Positions 8,437 to 16,269 of a stretch of 64,000 bases of DNA are shown here, in pieces. The DNA is from Rossellomorea aquimaris (lineage in GTDB: Bacteria > Bacillota > Bacilli > Bacillales > Bacillaceae_B). Numbering within the stretch: position 1 is the stretch's first letter; each line of letters opens with the position of its first letter. The DNA is taken from positions 1,302,001 to 1,366,000 of the forward strand of contig NZ_JAIVAT010000003.1 of NCBI RefSeq assembly GCF_020172085.1, given 5' to 3'. The position numbers and the translations under genes were made by a program. A model generated the notes under the pieces. That model saw only the letters and a program-made list of their open reading frames with translations. It was not told the origin of the DNA and did not search any database.

Positions 8437-8622
8437 TTAATAAACGGATTGGTGAATCTCAAGAATGATTGTAAAACCATTCGGGTATGTAGGGATGACT
8501 TGATGAACATACACTGAATGTGTACCGAGTTCCTCCCTTTTTTCAGTAACTATCTCTTGTAACAAGTCGGAGAGTGACTCATCCTTCTCCACTTCTACAT
8601 CTATAAACATTTGATCTTTCAC
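8437..8622 (-). CDS. Small acidic protein of unknown function
   Basis: 61 aa, acidic in the first half and beta-like in the second half (FTIILEI). GGGAGG stands seven bases before a GTG start, which is convincing. No family recognised. Overlapping plus-strand frames lack ribosome binding sites. The 3' flank (8393-8433) can fold into a long hairpin without a T-run. Confidence 0.6.
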   Translation of the reverse strand: MKDQMFIDVEVEKDESLSDLLQEIVTEKREELGTHSVYVHQVIPTYPNGFTIILEIHQSVY

Positions 8623-8701
8623 ATCTTCACCTCCCTCATCTCTTTACGTGTGAGAAATGGATAAAGTTTCAAATCTCTTTATCTCACAGCATAAAAAAAT
8701 A

Positions 8702-8723
8702 GAGCCAACACGAATGTTGACTC
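8702..8723 (-). terminator. Azoreductase terminator
   Basis: 9-bp arms GAGCCAACA and TGTTGACTC (one G-T pair) with a tetraloop and seven T residues on the minus strand. Confidence 0.9.
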
Positions 8724-8731
8724 TTTCTGGA

Positions 8732-9367
8732 TTAGAATGTTTGTGCTAAATCCTTTGCTCTTGCAATGGCATTTTCTTTAATTTCTTCCGCTTTATCAGG
8801 CATGGCTGCATGTCCCTCTACGAATAAGCCTTCGAACGAAGGAACGCCGTAGAATTGCATCATCACTTCAAGGTAACGGTGTCCCATTTCCATCGCGGCA
8901 GCCGGCCCCTCAGAGTAAATCCCGCCTCGTGCTTGAATATGAAGAGCCTTTTTGTCCGTCAGAAGACCGACAGGACCTTGCTCTGTATATTTGAAGGCTT
9001 TACCTGCAACTGAAACAGAATCAATATAGGCTTTCATTACTGGAGGGAATGAGAAATTCCAAAACGGTGTCACAAAAATATATTTATCAGCTTCGACAAA
9101 CTGATCGGATAGTTCACCAAGTCGCCCTACCTTTGCTTGTTCATCCTGTGAAAGCTCTTCAAATCCCTTACCGGTCTGCAATTTACCCCAGCCGCTGAAA
9201 ACGTCAGCATCGATATGAGGGATGTTTTCTTTGTATAAGTCCACATTTACAACCTCATGTGCAGGATTTGCTTCTTTATAGGCATCTATAAACGCCTTCC
9301 CTACAGCCATGCTGTAAGATTGTGTATCATCGTGGGGATGAGCGGTAATATATAAAACTTTTGTCAT
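8732..9367 (-). CDS. azoR: FMN-dependent NADH-azoreductase
   Basis: 211 aa, the normal size of AzoR. The flavodoxin-like fold opens with [21 protein letters not shown] (the phosphate loop near 10-18) and contains [17 protein letters not shown] around 98-114 and [10 protein letters not shown] near 146, all family hallmarks. It reduces quinones and azo compounds at the expense of NADH. The start is ATG at 9367 behind AAAGGGA; the frame extends 20 codons upstream without a ribosome binding site and outside the family alignment. Monocistronic. Confidence 0.9.
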   Translation of the reverse strand: MTKVLYITAHPHDDTQSYSMAVGKAFIDAYKEANPAHEVVNVDLYKENIPHIDADVFSGWGKLQTGKGFEELSQDEQAKVGRLGELSDQFVEADKYIFVTPFWNFSFPPVMKAYIDSVSVAGKAFKYTEQGPVGLLTDKKALHIQARGGIYSEGPAAAMEMGHRYLEVMMQFYGVPSFEGLFVEGHAAMPDKAEEIKENAIARAKDLAQTF

Positions 9368-9524
9368 GTTGAATCTTCCCTTTCTGAATGTAAAATTGTA
9401 CAACTCCAGTTCATGATGAAATATCATTCGAAATTATTTATCTCGAACTAGAATAGTCTTAATTCAAGATTAATAATATAAGATATTTACTAAGATTACA
9501 AATGAAACGCTTCTGAATGAAAAA

Positions 9525-9563
9525 AATAAGGAATTAGTCACGTTTCCAGACTGATTCCTTATT
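9525..9563 (-). terminator. Terminator of the DUF1801 gene
   Basis: 15-bp arms (AATAAGGAATTAGTC and a near-complement) and an A/T tract that gives T-runs on the minus strand. Confidence 0.85.
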
Positions 9564-9568
9564 TCACA

Positions 9569-9994
9569 TTACTGCTTATTTGGATATAGTTCTTGTAAAA
9601 AGGTTACCGACTGAAGAATCAATTGCTTTAATACCGTTTCATCTATATCGGCTACTTTATTGATGTAAACACACGCTTTTCCTGATGTATGCTTTCCAAA
9701 TGAATTCAGTAGTTTTTCTCTGTCGGGATCTCCTGTTGCAAAATAAAGGCTAATTTTTGCTTTTCTCGGTGAGAAGCCCACTAATGGGGCATCCCCCTCA
9801 TGACCGGTCTTATATTTATAATGATAAGAACCGAATCCGATAATACTCGGTCCCCACATCTTAGCTTCATAGCCGGTAGTTTCACTGAAAATATCCAGAA
9901 GCCTGTAGGCATCTTCGCGTTTTTTAGGATTTTCAACACCCTCGATAAATTCGATGACACTGCTATCATTTTGTTTTGTTTTCAATTCATACAT
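9569..9994 (-). CDS. DUF1801 domain protein
   Basis: 141 aa. MWGPSIIGFGSYHYKY and the spaced FSPRKAKISLYF stretch are typical of the DUF1801 (YdhG-like) fold, which resembles iron chaperone frataxin-like proteins; function unproved. ATG at 9994 has AAGGAG at eight bases; an upstream ATG (10018) lacks a site. Stands alone with its own terminator. Confidence 0.8.
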   Translation of the reverse strand: MYELKTKQNDSSVIEFIEGVENPKKREDAYRLLDIFSETTGYEAKMWGPSIIGFGSYHYKYKTGHEGDAPLVGFSPRKAKISLYFATGDPDREKLLNSFGKHTSGKACVYINKVADIDETVLKQLILQSVTFLQELYPNKQ

Positions 9995-10119
9995 GAGAAC
10001 ATCTCCTTTCCATGGCATGCATTCCCAATTACTTCTCTCTTCTTACCATCAAATCCTGCATGGAGGGGAATCTTTTCATCTGGCAGTAGACATCCTTGAA
10101 GGGATTGACGTCAAAATCG

Positions 10120-10148
10120 TTGACAACCGGACAGACGTGAAGTATGAT
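10120..10148 (+). promoter_or_regulatory. Sigma-A promoter of the Mn-riboswitch operon
   Basis: TTGACA (10120-10125), a 17-bp spacer and TATGAT (10143-10148). A perfect 10-bp palindrome TTGACGTCAA (10105-10114) sits just upstream and could be an operator. A transcript from here would start near 10155, shortly before the riboswitch. Confidence 0.75.
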
Positions 10149-10172
10149 GGTTTCATAATTTAATATTCTCCT

Positions 10173-10263
10173 AAAGGGGAGTAGCTTAAACAATAAAGTC
10201 GTCATTACAGAGTGCACACTCTCGGCTTTATTGACAACCAAGTTGTTAGCGAGACCTTTACCA
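10173..10263 (+). promoter_or_regulatory. yybP-ykoY (Mn2+) riboswitch
   Basis: The conserved core is readable: AAAGGGGAGTAGC at the 5' side, ATAAAGTCGTCATTA, a hairpin AGAGT-GCAC-ACTCT, GGCTTTATTGACAAC, and AGCGAGACCTTTACC at the 3' side. This is nearly the B. subtilis yybP leader layout, with P1 formed by AAAGG and CCTTT. The class senses Mn2+. Its 3' strand (GACCTTTACCA, 10253-10263) is repeated exactly as the 5' arm of the downstream terminator, a plausible expression platform. It lies upstream of an FbpB-like gene and not of a TerC or P-type ATPase gene. Confidence 0.9.
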
Positions 10264-10290
10264 GTTGGGTGAAGGCTAATATATGTCCAT

Positions 10291-10324
10291 AAAGACCTTT
10301 ACCATAACTGGTAAAGGTCTTTTC
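10291..10324 (+). terminator. Riboswitch-controlled terminator
   Basis: GACCTTTACCA (10294-10304) pairs with TGGTAAAGGTC (10309-10319), followed by TTTTC. The first arm duplicates the 3' strand of the riboswitch, so the second arm has two possible partners. It lies 35 bp before the first gene of the operon. Confidence 0.85.
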
Positions 10325-10358
10325 TTTATCACTTCACTTTGAAAGGAAGTAATGGACA

Positions 10359-10496
10359 ATGAATAAATGTAAGTCAAACCTCTCTCAATTAATAGAACAA
10401 AACAAACAAGAAATTTTAAGAAATCAACAGGAATTGGACAAAATCGAAAAGAAAATCGATGAAAAATACACTTCAAACAAAAAGGAGTATGCCTAA
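10359..10496 (+). CDS. FbpB-like small basic protein
   Basis: 45 aa, mostly one charged helix. The pattern KS-x3-LI-x2-NKQEIL-x7-IEKKI-x-EKY follows the Fur-regulated small basic protein family (FbpB, Pfam Fur_reg_FbpB), whose B. subtilis member works with the FsrA RNA in iron sparing. AGGAAG precedes the ATG by nine bases. Its TAA overlaps the ATG of the Spo0M-like gene (TAATG), so they are coupled. No Fur box is visible; instead the leader is an Mn2+ riboswitch, which would place this protein under manganese control. Family assignment is from the pattern only. Confidence 0.7.
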   Translation: MNKCKSNLSQLIEQNKQEILRNQQELDKIEKKIDEKYTSNKKEYA

Positions 10497-10882
10497 TGAT
10501 TCTGCGTAAATACATGTCTCTCTTTGGTATAGGTTCAGCGAAAATTGATCTTGTATTACCTAAATCGTCCTTTAAACAAGGGGAGCTATTACATGGTTAC
10601 TTCTTTTTGGAAGGAGGCATCATTGAACAAAAGCTGAGACGAGTTGAATGTGATTTGGTTATGATCGATAAGAATGGGAAGGATGAAAAACTCATTGATA
10701 CCAATACAGTATTAAAATCTGATATCATCCAGGCGGAGGAACGTAACAAACTATCATTTACCTATCGCATACCAAAAAATATTCCTTCATTTAATGAAGG
10801 AGTCCGGTATCTGTTCAAAACAAAGCTGACGTTCGATCAAGGTGTAGAAAGCGTAGATGAAGATTATATCTCTATTGAATAA
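10496..10882 (+). CDS. Half-length Spo0M-like protein, riboswitch-controlled
   Basis: 128 aa, paralogous to the product at 4964 (shared FGIGSAKIDLVL, a GGIIEQKLRR segment and a closing FDQGVESVDEDYISIE). It corresponds to the N-terminal arrestin-like domain of Spo0M; the C-terminal domain is absent. AAGGAG stands eight bases before the ATG, which overlaps the stop of the Fbp-like gene. It lies behind the Mn2+ riboswitch, so expression should follow manganese. The role of the short form is not known. Confidence 0.8.
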   Translation: MILRKYMSLFGIGSAKIDLVLPKSSFKQGELLHGYFFLEGGIIEQKLRRVECDLVMIDKNGKDEKLIDTNTVLKSDIIQAEERNKLSFTYRIPKNIPSFNEGVRYLFKTKLTFDQGVESVDEDYISIE

Positions 10883-10883
10883 A

Positions 10884-10910
10884 GAAAGGCTCGCAACACG
10901 CGAGCCTTTC
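10884..10910 (+). terminator. Operon terminator, probably bidirectional
   Basis: Perfect 11-bp arms GAAAGGCTCGC and complement around AACAC, then TTTTATT. The convergent 45-aa gene ends at 10913, so it may serve both strands. Confidence 0.9.
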
Positions 10911-10912
10911 TT

Positions 10913-11050
10913 TTATTCTCTATTTTTCATATCTTCAAGTAGTGAAATAATCCTTTCATTCTGTTCAATCATCGTTTGATTCTGCTTTCTGAACTTCGTA
11001 AAGTCAAATGAAAAAATCAGAAGGAAAATAGCTAAAACTATGGTCATCAT
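10913..11050 (-). CDS. Small single-pass membrane protein with coiled-coil tail
   Basis: 45 aa. The N-terminal MMTIVLAIFLLIFSF is a membrane helix; the rest (QNQTMIEQNERIISLLEDM) is an amphipathic heptad-like helix. AAGGAG precedes two adjacent ATGs by four and seven bases. Convergent with the riboswitch operon and sharing its hairpin. No family recognised. Confidence 0.65.
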   Translation of the reverse strand: MMTIVLAIFLLIFSFDFTKFRKQNQTMIEQNERIISLLEDMKNRE

Positions 11051-11145
11051 CTTACTCCTTTCTTTCTCTTTTGATCCATCCAATTTTTCATGGACAAAAT
11101 TTTAAAAAGATACCCATAACAAAAAACAATGCGACAAAGAGATGA

Positions 11146-11586
11146 TCAAAGGGTGACAGCATCTTGGGAATTGTTTTGTTTAAAATAAATCACTTCCGGA
11201 TCGCCTGGATCCATGTTATCAATAACCCCGCTTCGAATGTATCCATTTTTCTGGAAGACTCGATGCATCTCCATGTTTGATTCATTAGTAGAAGAAAAAA
11301 TTTTCGTTGTAGGCGAAATTTTTTCAAGATGGCTCATAAGAGAAGACGCATATCCCTTCCTTCTTTCTCCTGGAGAAATGATGACGAGAGAAATGAACGT
11401 GTTTCCGAAAAAATGTGTATAATATAGGAGGAAGCCCATAGTCTTCCCATCTTTTACGACTAAGCATTGTTTTTCCCTGATCGCTTTTTCGATTTCTCCA
11501 CGTCTGCTATCATTCCCAATGACTTGATGGTCGATGGCGACCATTGACTCCAGATCTTCCATTTGAGCATTGACGACAGTTCTCAT
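11146..11586 (-). CDS. GNAT family N-acetyltransferase
   Basis: 146 aa. Motif A is visible as SLVIISPGERRKGYASSLMS (acetyl-CoA pyrophosphate loop RRKGYA), and the C-terminal NMEMHRVFQKNGYIRSG completes the fold. Substrate unknown. ATG at 11586 has GGAAG eight bases upstream; it overlaps closely with the 39-aa membrane gene before it, whose TGA is six bases from this start. Confidence 0.85.
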   Translation of the reverse strand: MRTVVNAQMEDLESMVAIDHQVIGNDSRRGEIEKAIREKQCLVVKDGKTMGFLLYYTHFFGNTFISLVIISPGERRKGYASSLMSHLEKISPTTKIFSSTNESNMEMHRVFQKNGYIRSGVIDNMDPGDPEVIYFKQNNSQDAVTL

Positions 11587-11591
11587 GGTGT

Positions 11592-11711
11592 TCACTTCCT
11601 TCTTTTCTTTAGTAATAGGAATAGAATGAGTAGAAATAGAATAAGAACCACAATGTTGATGCCTGAATTTCCTACAATGAAAAAACTGTCCTCATAACGA
11701 TATTCTTTCAT
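11592..11711 (-). CDS. Small membrane protein upstream of a GNAT gene
   Basis: 39 aa. A short N-terminal segment is followed by one long helix (about 18-34, VVLILFLLILFLLL) and a KKRRK tail. GGGGG lies seven bases before the ATG. The stop codon almost touches the GNAT start, suggesting coupling. No family recognised. Confidence 0.6.
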   Translation of the reverse strand: MKEYRYEDSFFIVGNSGINIVVLILFLLILFLLLKKRRK

Positions 11712-11771
11712 TTGACAACCCCCTAGACGTAGAAGAGAGCACCGTATGAACAGGTGCCCTTTGCATTATTG

Positions 11772-12236
11772 CTAGAGTGATTTGGACATTAAGACATTTG
11801 TCACTTCATAACCTGATTTTTGATACAAGGAAATCGCTATTTTATTGTGACCGAAAACATGAAGAGAAATCTTCGAGATGCCCATCTCACTTGCAAATGA
11901 GTCAAGGGCTTTTAAAGCTTCCTTTCCGTATCCAGAACCTCTTTTGTTCTCTAGGATCTTTATGTCATAGATAAAGATTTCTTTCTGTTCTTCCTTTACA
12001 TGGATCCACAAGTTCCCTACAACTTGCTTGCTTTCTTCATGGCGTAAAGTGAACAAATGATGATCTTTCGTTTCCCTTCCAATTGGTAATAATTGATTAA
12101 ACTCCTCTTCTGCCTGATCCATTGAAGTTTCCTTTTTGAAATTTCCCGCTTTTGTTTTTTCTTCTGCATACTCTTTGATTGAGTCATATATCCAATCACT
12201 ATATTCGGTTTCTGTCATAGGGTTCAGTAAAATCAT
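11772..12236 (-). CDS. GNAT family N-acetyltransferase
   Basis: 154 aa. NLWIHVKEEQKEIFIYDIKI then ENKRGSGYGKEALKALDSFA is GNAT motif A (RGSGYG binds acetyl-CoA), and ISLYQKSGYEVTNVLMSK closes the domain. Substrate unknown. ATG at 12236 with GAGGAGG ten bases upstream. It lies 22 bp downstream of the alpha/beta hydrolase gene and is probably in the same unit. A weak hairpin (11736-11757) follows. Confidence 0.85.
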   Translation of the reverse strand: MILLNPMTETEYSDWIYDSIKEYAEEKTKAGNFKKETSMDQAEEEFNQLLPIGRETKDHHLFTLRHEESKQVVGNLWIHVKEEQKEIFIYDIKILENKRGSGYGKEALKALDSFASEMGISKISLHVFGHNKIAISLYQKSGYEVTNVLMSKSL

Positions 12237-12258
12237 ATACCGTCGTCCTCCTCTATTT

Positions 12259-13092
12259 CTATTTCCAGCGCTCTCTTATTTCATATACTACAAGATCTGG
12301 CCTGTCCCAATGAAGAAGATGGGTTGTTCCTGGAATGTCTTTCACTTCACCCGTGATCTTCTCCTTGAATATATTCGCCGTTTTCATTCGTTCTGGCTCC
12401 ATGCTTTCTGGGAGAGTAGCCCTTAATAATAAGACAGGGCATCTCACTTTCTCATAAATATCTTCTGCTTCATCTTTGTGCATAGCCCGGATGATATGAG
12501 CGGCGGTGTTTCCACGGGCGTGCCAATAATATCGATGATTTTTGTAGAGAGATAAGTCTTTCGCGGCTTCCAACTTCTTTGAGGTCCAATTTAACGTTTC
12601 GCTTTTGACTAAAGCGAGGAATTCTTCCCATGTTTCCCAAACCTGATCAAAGTCTTGTTCATAATATGCGACTTCTTTTTCTACGGTTTGGTTTGAATGG
12701 CGTTTTCCCTGATAACCTCCATCAATCAATATACAGTCTTGAACTTTGTCAGGGTATTTGGCAGCATAAAAAAGGGAGACAAGGCTTCCCCAAGAATGAG
12801 ATAAAAAGTAAAAAGACTGAACCTTTAGAAGGCTTATCACTTCATCAAGCCAATCAGCCATTTTCTCCATTTCATACTCTTCCCTAAGTTCAAATGGAGT
12901 TGTTTTCCCATGACCAGGAGCATCGATAGAGATGATTCTGAATTCTTCCTTTAATTCGTATGCAATTTCAGTAAAGCTAAGACTCGTACTACCCAAGCCG
13001 TGAAGGCAAATCATCACGGGATTCTGTGGATTTCCCCACTCTGATATATGTATTTGCTGATTACGATTTTGAATGAAGTACCGTTTTATCAC
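12259..13092 (-). CDS. Alpha/beta hydrolase
   Basis: 277 aa from a GTG at 13092 (AGGAGG five bases upstream; the GTG two codons earlier overlaps the site). The fold shows HGLGSTSLSF (oxyanion loop, about 32), DAPGHGKT, the nucleophile elbow SHSWGS, and the late histidine in TTHLLHWD. The elbow lacks the first glycine of GxSxG, having S-x-S-W-G. Typical of esterases and C-C hydrolases; no substrate can be named. Cotranscribed with the GNAT gene downstream. Confidence 0.8.
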   Translation of the reverse strand: MIKRYFIQNRNQQIHISEWGNPQNPVMICLHGLGSTSLSFTEIAYELKEEFRIISIDAPGHGKTTPFELREEYEMEKMADWLDEVISLLKVQSFYFLSHSWGSLVSLFYAAKYPDKVQDCILIDGGYQGKRHSNQTVEKEVAYYEQDFDQVWETWEEFLALVKSETLNWTSKKLEAAKDLSLYKNHRYYWHARGNTAAHIIRAMHKDEAEDIYEKVRCPVLLLRATLPESMEPERMKTANIFKEKITGEVKDIPGTTHLLHWDRPDLVVYEIRERWK

Positions 13093-13137
13093 GTTCACCT
13101 CCTATGTTATCGTTCGGAAAGGTTCAGGGGAAGTGTC

Positions 13138-13332
13138 CTATTCGCCCCCTCCACCCCCACAGTCACTACTGGAAAATCCATTATCGCAGCTTGCATGATC
13201 GTGGCCCCCATCATAGGAACCAACATAGCCCCCATAGTCATTTCTACCGTCACGTTTTGAAGAGCTTTTAAGATTAAGAGCGACAACGGTAATAAAAACC
13301 GGGACAAATAATATGAATAAGATTCCTGTCAT
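13138..13332 (-). CDS. Small membrane protein with Gly/His/Cys tail
   Basis: 64 aa. One N-terminal helix (MTGILFILFVPVFITVVAL) is followed by a tail with GGYVGSYDGGHDHASCDNG and a closing run of glycines. Similar Gly-Asp-His-Cys tails occur in many small Bacillus membrane proteins with no known role; metal binding is conceivable. AAGGAG stands eight bases before the ATG at 13332. Confidence 0.7.
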   Translation of the reverse strand: MTGILFILFVPVFITVVALNLKSSSKRDGRNDYGGYVGSYDGGHDHASCDNGFSSSDCGGGGGE

Positions 13333-13427
13333 GTACATCACTCCTTTCTTATTTATACGAAAAGATGGATAGAAAGTTTCAATATGATTCATTTTGCTGT
13401 GCTTCTAAAAAAAACAAAGTGAACTAT

Positions 13428-14165
13428 TCAGGATGTCAGTAAATCTTCTTTACAATCATTCACCTGGGTTAAAAATTGATCCAACATTACCCTATAAATC
13501 TCACTTTGTTCAATATGAACCAGATGTCCCGCAAAGGGAATGACGGCACAGTGTACATTGTTATTCTGTCTGGCTACTGAAACGGCACCATCCGTCTCTG
13601 AGGAATTACTTTCCCCAACCAAGAATAAGGTTGGAAAGGTAAATTGTTGTATTTTACTAGTTTCATTGAAAGGATACCAATCCTCGTTTCGTGCGAGATC
13701 GATAAATTTTCTCCATTCCGATGAATGGATATCGTCAAAGTAAGCTGTTGCCTCTTTGTTTTCCAGGAGGATAGCTTGATTCTTTACTTCCTCTTGGTGT
13801 GAATCACTCCAGTTTTCAGGTTTTTCGGTCAGGATACCTGAAATGGTCAGGGATAAAATATGGTCTGGATATCGATTGGCGAATATTACCCCCACTAGGG
13901 CTCCTAATGAACAACCGATAATATGAACTTGTTTAAATCTTAGCTGTGACAATGTTTCAAATAAATCAGCCGCGCAATCTTCGAAAAAGTTAGAAAAATC
14001 TTCTGATAAAGATTGTCCATGTCCCCTTAAATCAGGAAGGATGACAGAGTATTTTTTCTGAAAATAATCACTTTGATGCTGGAAATCTGTCAAACCTGTC
14101 TGTAAGCCAGTATGTAAGAAAACCACTGGGGGGCCATCGCCTTTAATTGTTGTATGTAATATCAA
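13428..14165 (-). CDS. Alpha/beta hydrolase
   Basis: 245 aa from a TTG at 14165 with GGAGG seven bases upstream; the 19 codons before it in frame (KIERRKRGG) are the ribosome binding region. HTGLQTG (oxyanion), DLRGHGQS, nucleophile GCSLGA, and the late H in FAGHLVHIE show a canonical triad. Most similar in shape to 3-oxoadipate enol-lactonase-like and esterase-like hydrolases; substrate unknown. Confidence 0.8.
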   Translation of the reverse strand: MILHTTIKGDGPPVVFLHTGLQTGLTDFQHQSDYFQKKYSVILPDLRGHGQSLSEDFSNFFEDCAADLFETLSQLRFKQVHIIGCSLGALVGVIFANRYPDHILSLTISGILTEKPENWSDSHQEEVKNQAILLENKEATAYFDDIHSSEWRKFIDLARNEDWYPFNETSKIQQFTFPTLFLVGESNSSETDGAVSVARQNNNVHCAVIPFAGHLVHIEQSEIYRVMLDQFLTQVNDCKEDLLTS

Positions 14166-14283
14166 CCCATTCCCTCCTCTTTTCCTTCTTTCTATTTTAC
14201 CATTATCATCCATTGGAATCATTCAAATCCTTAAAAATTCTGTTTATTTCATCCCATCTCATAGATCATTTTAAAAATAAAAA

Positions 14284-14298
14284 GACCCATAACGGGTC
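14284..14298 (-). terminator. CDF transporter terminator
   Basis: GACCC/GGGTC stem with a five-base loop and a TTTTTATTTTT tract on the minus strand, 75 bp downstream of the transporter stop. Confidence 0.7.
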
Positions 14299-14373
14299 CT
14301 ATTATGTGAGAAATATGATAAACAGAAAGATGAATGCTGTTGATTTCACATCAGCTTTCGATTTCTGATGATA

Positions 14374-15243
14374 TTAATTCGGCTCCACATGAACATGCAC
14401 ATCATACACCGAGTGCTTCTCCATCAATTCATCCTCTACCTCACTGGATATATCGTGTGCTTGTTTAATATCAAGAGTAGATCTAACCAAAATGACGACA
14501 TCGACAACCGTGTTATTTCCATATTTTCTTGCGCGTATATCTTTGACCCCTTTGACACCGGGCAGATCCAGAACCGTTTTTTCGTAAGAGTGAATGAGCT
14601 GTTCGTCGAATCCGTCCGTCAGGTAATGAGAGGCTTCAATGAAAATATTCCATGCGGTTTTACAGATTAAAAGGCCGACAAGAACTGCTGTAAGGGGGTC
14701 TAACCACGGAAGGTAGAATTGTGCACCCATAATTCCAATCACCGTACCTATGCTCACCCAGGCATCTGAAAGGTTATCCTTAGCTGCCGCCATGAGTGAT
14801 TGACTATTGATTTTTTCAGCTAATTTTTTGTTATACCTGTATACAAGATACATGACAAAAGCGGCAACAATTCCGATCCATGCTGAAAGAAGGTCGGGTG
14901 ACTGAGTTTTCCCATCAAAGATCGATTGTATGGCATGATACAGCACCTGAATACCAACGACCATCATGATAAAGGACGCAACCAAAGAAGCAATGCTTTC
15001 AGCTTTCCAATGACCATACGGATGATCATCATCTGCAGGCTTACGTGAATACCTCAGTCCGATCAGAACCGCTACGGAAGCAACAATATCTGTCGCATTA
15101 TTCAGCCCATCAGCACGCAATGCCTCTGAAAGGGAAGATAATCCAATAAGGTACTTCACCAACGATAATAGTATATAAGCGACGATGCTGATCACCGCAC
15201 CACGTTCTCCCAATTTTAACTGATCATACTTTTCTTGATTCAT
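14374..15243 (-). CDS. CDF family cation efflux protein, Mn2+-type (MneP/MneS-like)
   Basis: 289 aa, six transmembrane helices then a cytoplasmic ferredoxin-like domain ending in HVHVEPN. The transport site reads N48-x3-D52 in TM2 and D156-x3-D160 in TM5, the pattern reported for Mn2+ exporters of this family (zinc members have H or D at the first position). B. subtilis MneP and MneS are the expected relatives. The ATG at 15243 has GGGGG eight bases upstream; the family N-terminus MNQEKYD supports it over an ATG 13 codons earlier. No riboswitch is visible upstream. Confidence 0.85.
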   Translation of the reverse strand: MNQEKYDQLKLGERGAVISIVAYILLSLVKYLIGLSSLSEALRADGLNNATDIVASVAVLIGLRYSRKPADDDHPYGHWKAESIASLVASFIMMVVGIQVLYHAIQSIFDGKTQSPDLLSAWIGIVAAFVMYLVYRYNKKLAEKINSQSLMAAAKDNLSDAWVSIGTVIGIMGAQFYLPWLDPLTAVLVGLLICKTAWNIFIEASHYLTDGFDEQLIHSYEKTVLDLPGVKGVKDIRARKYGNNTVVDVVILVRSTLDIKQAHDISSEVEDELMEKHSVYDVHVHVEPN

Positions 15244-15393
15244 GATCCTATCCCCCATACCATTTATGTACGTGAATATCATAGCAACCCCATACCATGT
15301 GGGTCTATAGCAACCTTCTTTAGTTAAGCAATCTTAATATGAAGAGGATAACAAAGTTTCATCGAGCAAACTTTTGTGAATGCATAAAAAAAA

Positions 15394-15409
15394 GACCGCA
15401 TTTGCGGCC
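15394..15409 (-). terminator. Lipoprotein gene terminator
   Basis: GACCGCA/TGCGGCC hairpin followed on the minus strand by eight T residues. Confidence 0.8.
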
Positions 15410-15482
15410 CTCTAGGCTTGAAAGTCAATCATCTAAATTCTATATCATTTATAATCTGTTTTTTGATTTTATTATCATCCAA

Positions 15483-16034
15483 TTAATCTACAATGTCAGC
15501 TGAAAAACTTGGTTTGCTTAATCCTGCTTCTTCGTAAACGGCAGCCATTTTCTCTTCAAATGATGCAAATTGTTCATCGGATTCAGTGTATTCTGCGTTT
15601 GCTTCATCAGAAAGATTGGCAGCTCTCGTTTCATATGAAGTTGCCAGGTCATCCAGTGCTCCCTGGATCTCATCTTTCTTTGAATCTAATTCAGCAGGTA
15701 CTTCAAGAGCATGGACGTCTTCCGCTACCTTTTTAGCTGCTGCTTCAGCATCCGTTTTAAGCTTGGCAATTTCTTCGGCAGAAGGCTTATCTTCTTCCTT
15801 TGCCTTCGCTGTCTCAAATGCATAAATAGCTGAATCGTTAGCATTCACCGTGTCGATGATTTCCATTTGATAGTCTAATAGAGCAGATTTCATACCCAAC
15901 TCGTCCGACTTTGCACTTTCCTCTGTTGTTTCAGTGCTTGTTTCTTTTTCTTCTGTACCACTCTCATCGCTACTGCACGCTGCGATAAATAGACTCATAG
16001 ATAGTAAAACAAATGGTAACATCAATTTTTTCAT
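15483..16034 (-). CDS. Acidic helical lipoprotein
   Basis: 183 aa. A lipobox (FIAAC, cysteine at 20) ends the signal peptide; then a Ser/Thr/Glu-rich linker and a helical domain from about 48 with many Ala, Glu and Lys. It will be anchored outside the membrane. No family recognised with confidence. GGAGG stands eight bases before the ATG. Monocistronic. Confidence 0.8.
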   Translation of the reverse strand: MKKLMLPFVLLSMSLFIAACSSDESGTEEKETSTETTEESAKSDELGMKSALLDYQMEIIDTVNANDSAIYAFETAKAKEEDKPSAEEIAKLKTDAEAAAKKVAEDVHALEVPAELDSKKDEIQGALDDLATSYETRAANLSDEANAEYTESDEQFASFEEKMAAVYEEAGLSKPSFSADIVD

Positions 16035-16269
16035 CTACAATTCCTCCCCATTTCTTTCGTTCCTACAATTACATATATTACCTTATTATTTTCACATTGT
16101 AAACAAATGGATATTATTTTGTATTATTTGTAATTGTATACCATCAATTGGGAATTCTTATCGTGTTACCCCTGAATAATATGAACTTTACAAAATCCTT
16201 ACTTCCCCTCAAATAACCATTAAAATTACTGTGCTACCTTGAAATGGATAAAAGCTCAGGGGGGATTCA

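Noticed and set aside
10029..10163. Open frames on both strands just upstream of the Mn riboswitch, each reading like protein in its last 35 codons
   Set aside because: The plus-strand frame would run through the TTGACA/TATGAT promoter and has no local start; the minus-strand frame would need an ATT or ATA start. The DNA is explained by promoter and leader.
9954..10241. ORFs of 60-99 aa overlapping the DUF1801 gene
   Set aside because: Antisense shadows of a gene with a clear family and start.
15283..15393. Mn riboswitch before the CDF transporter
   Set aside because: No GGGGAGTAG or GCGAGACC core sequence is present in the leader.
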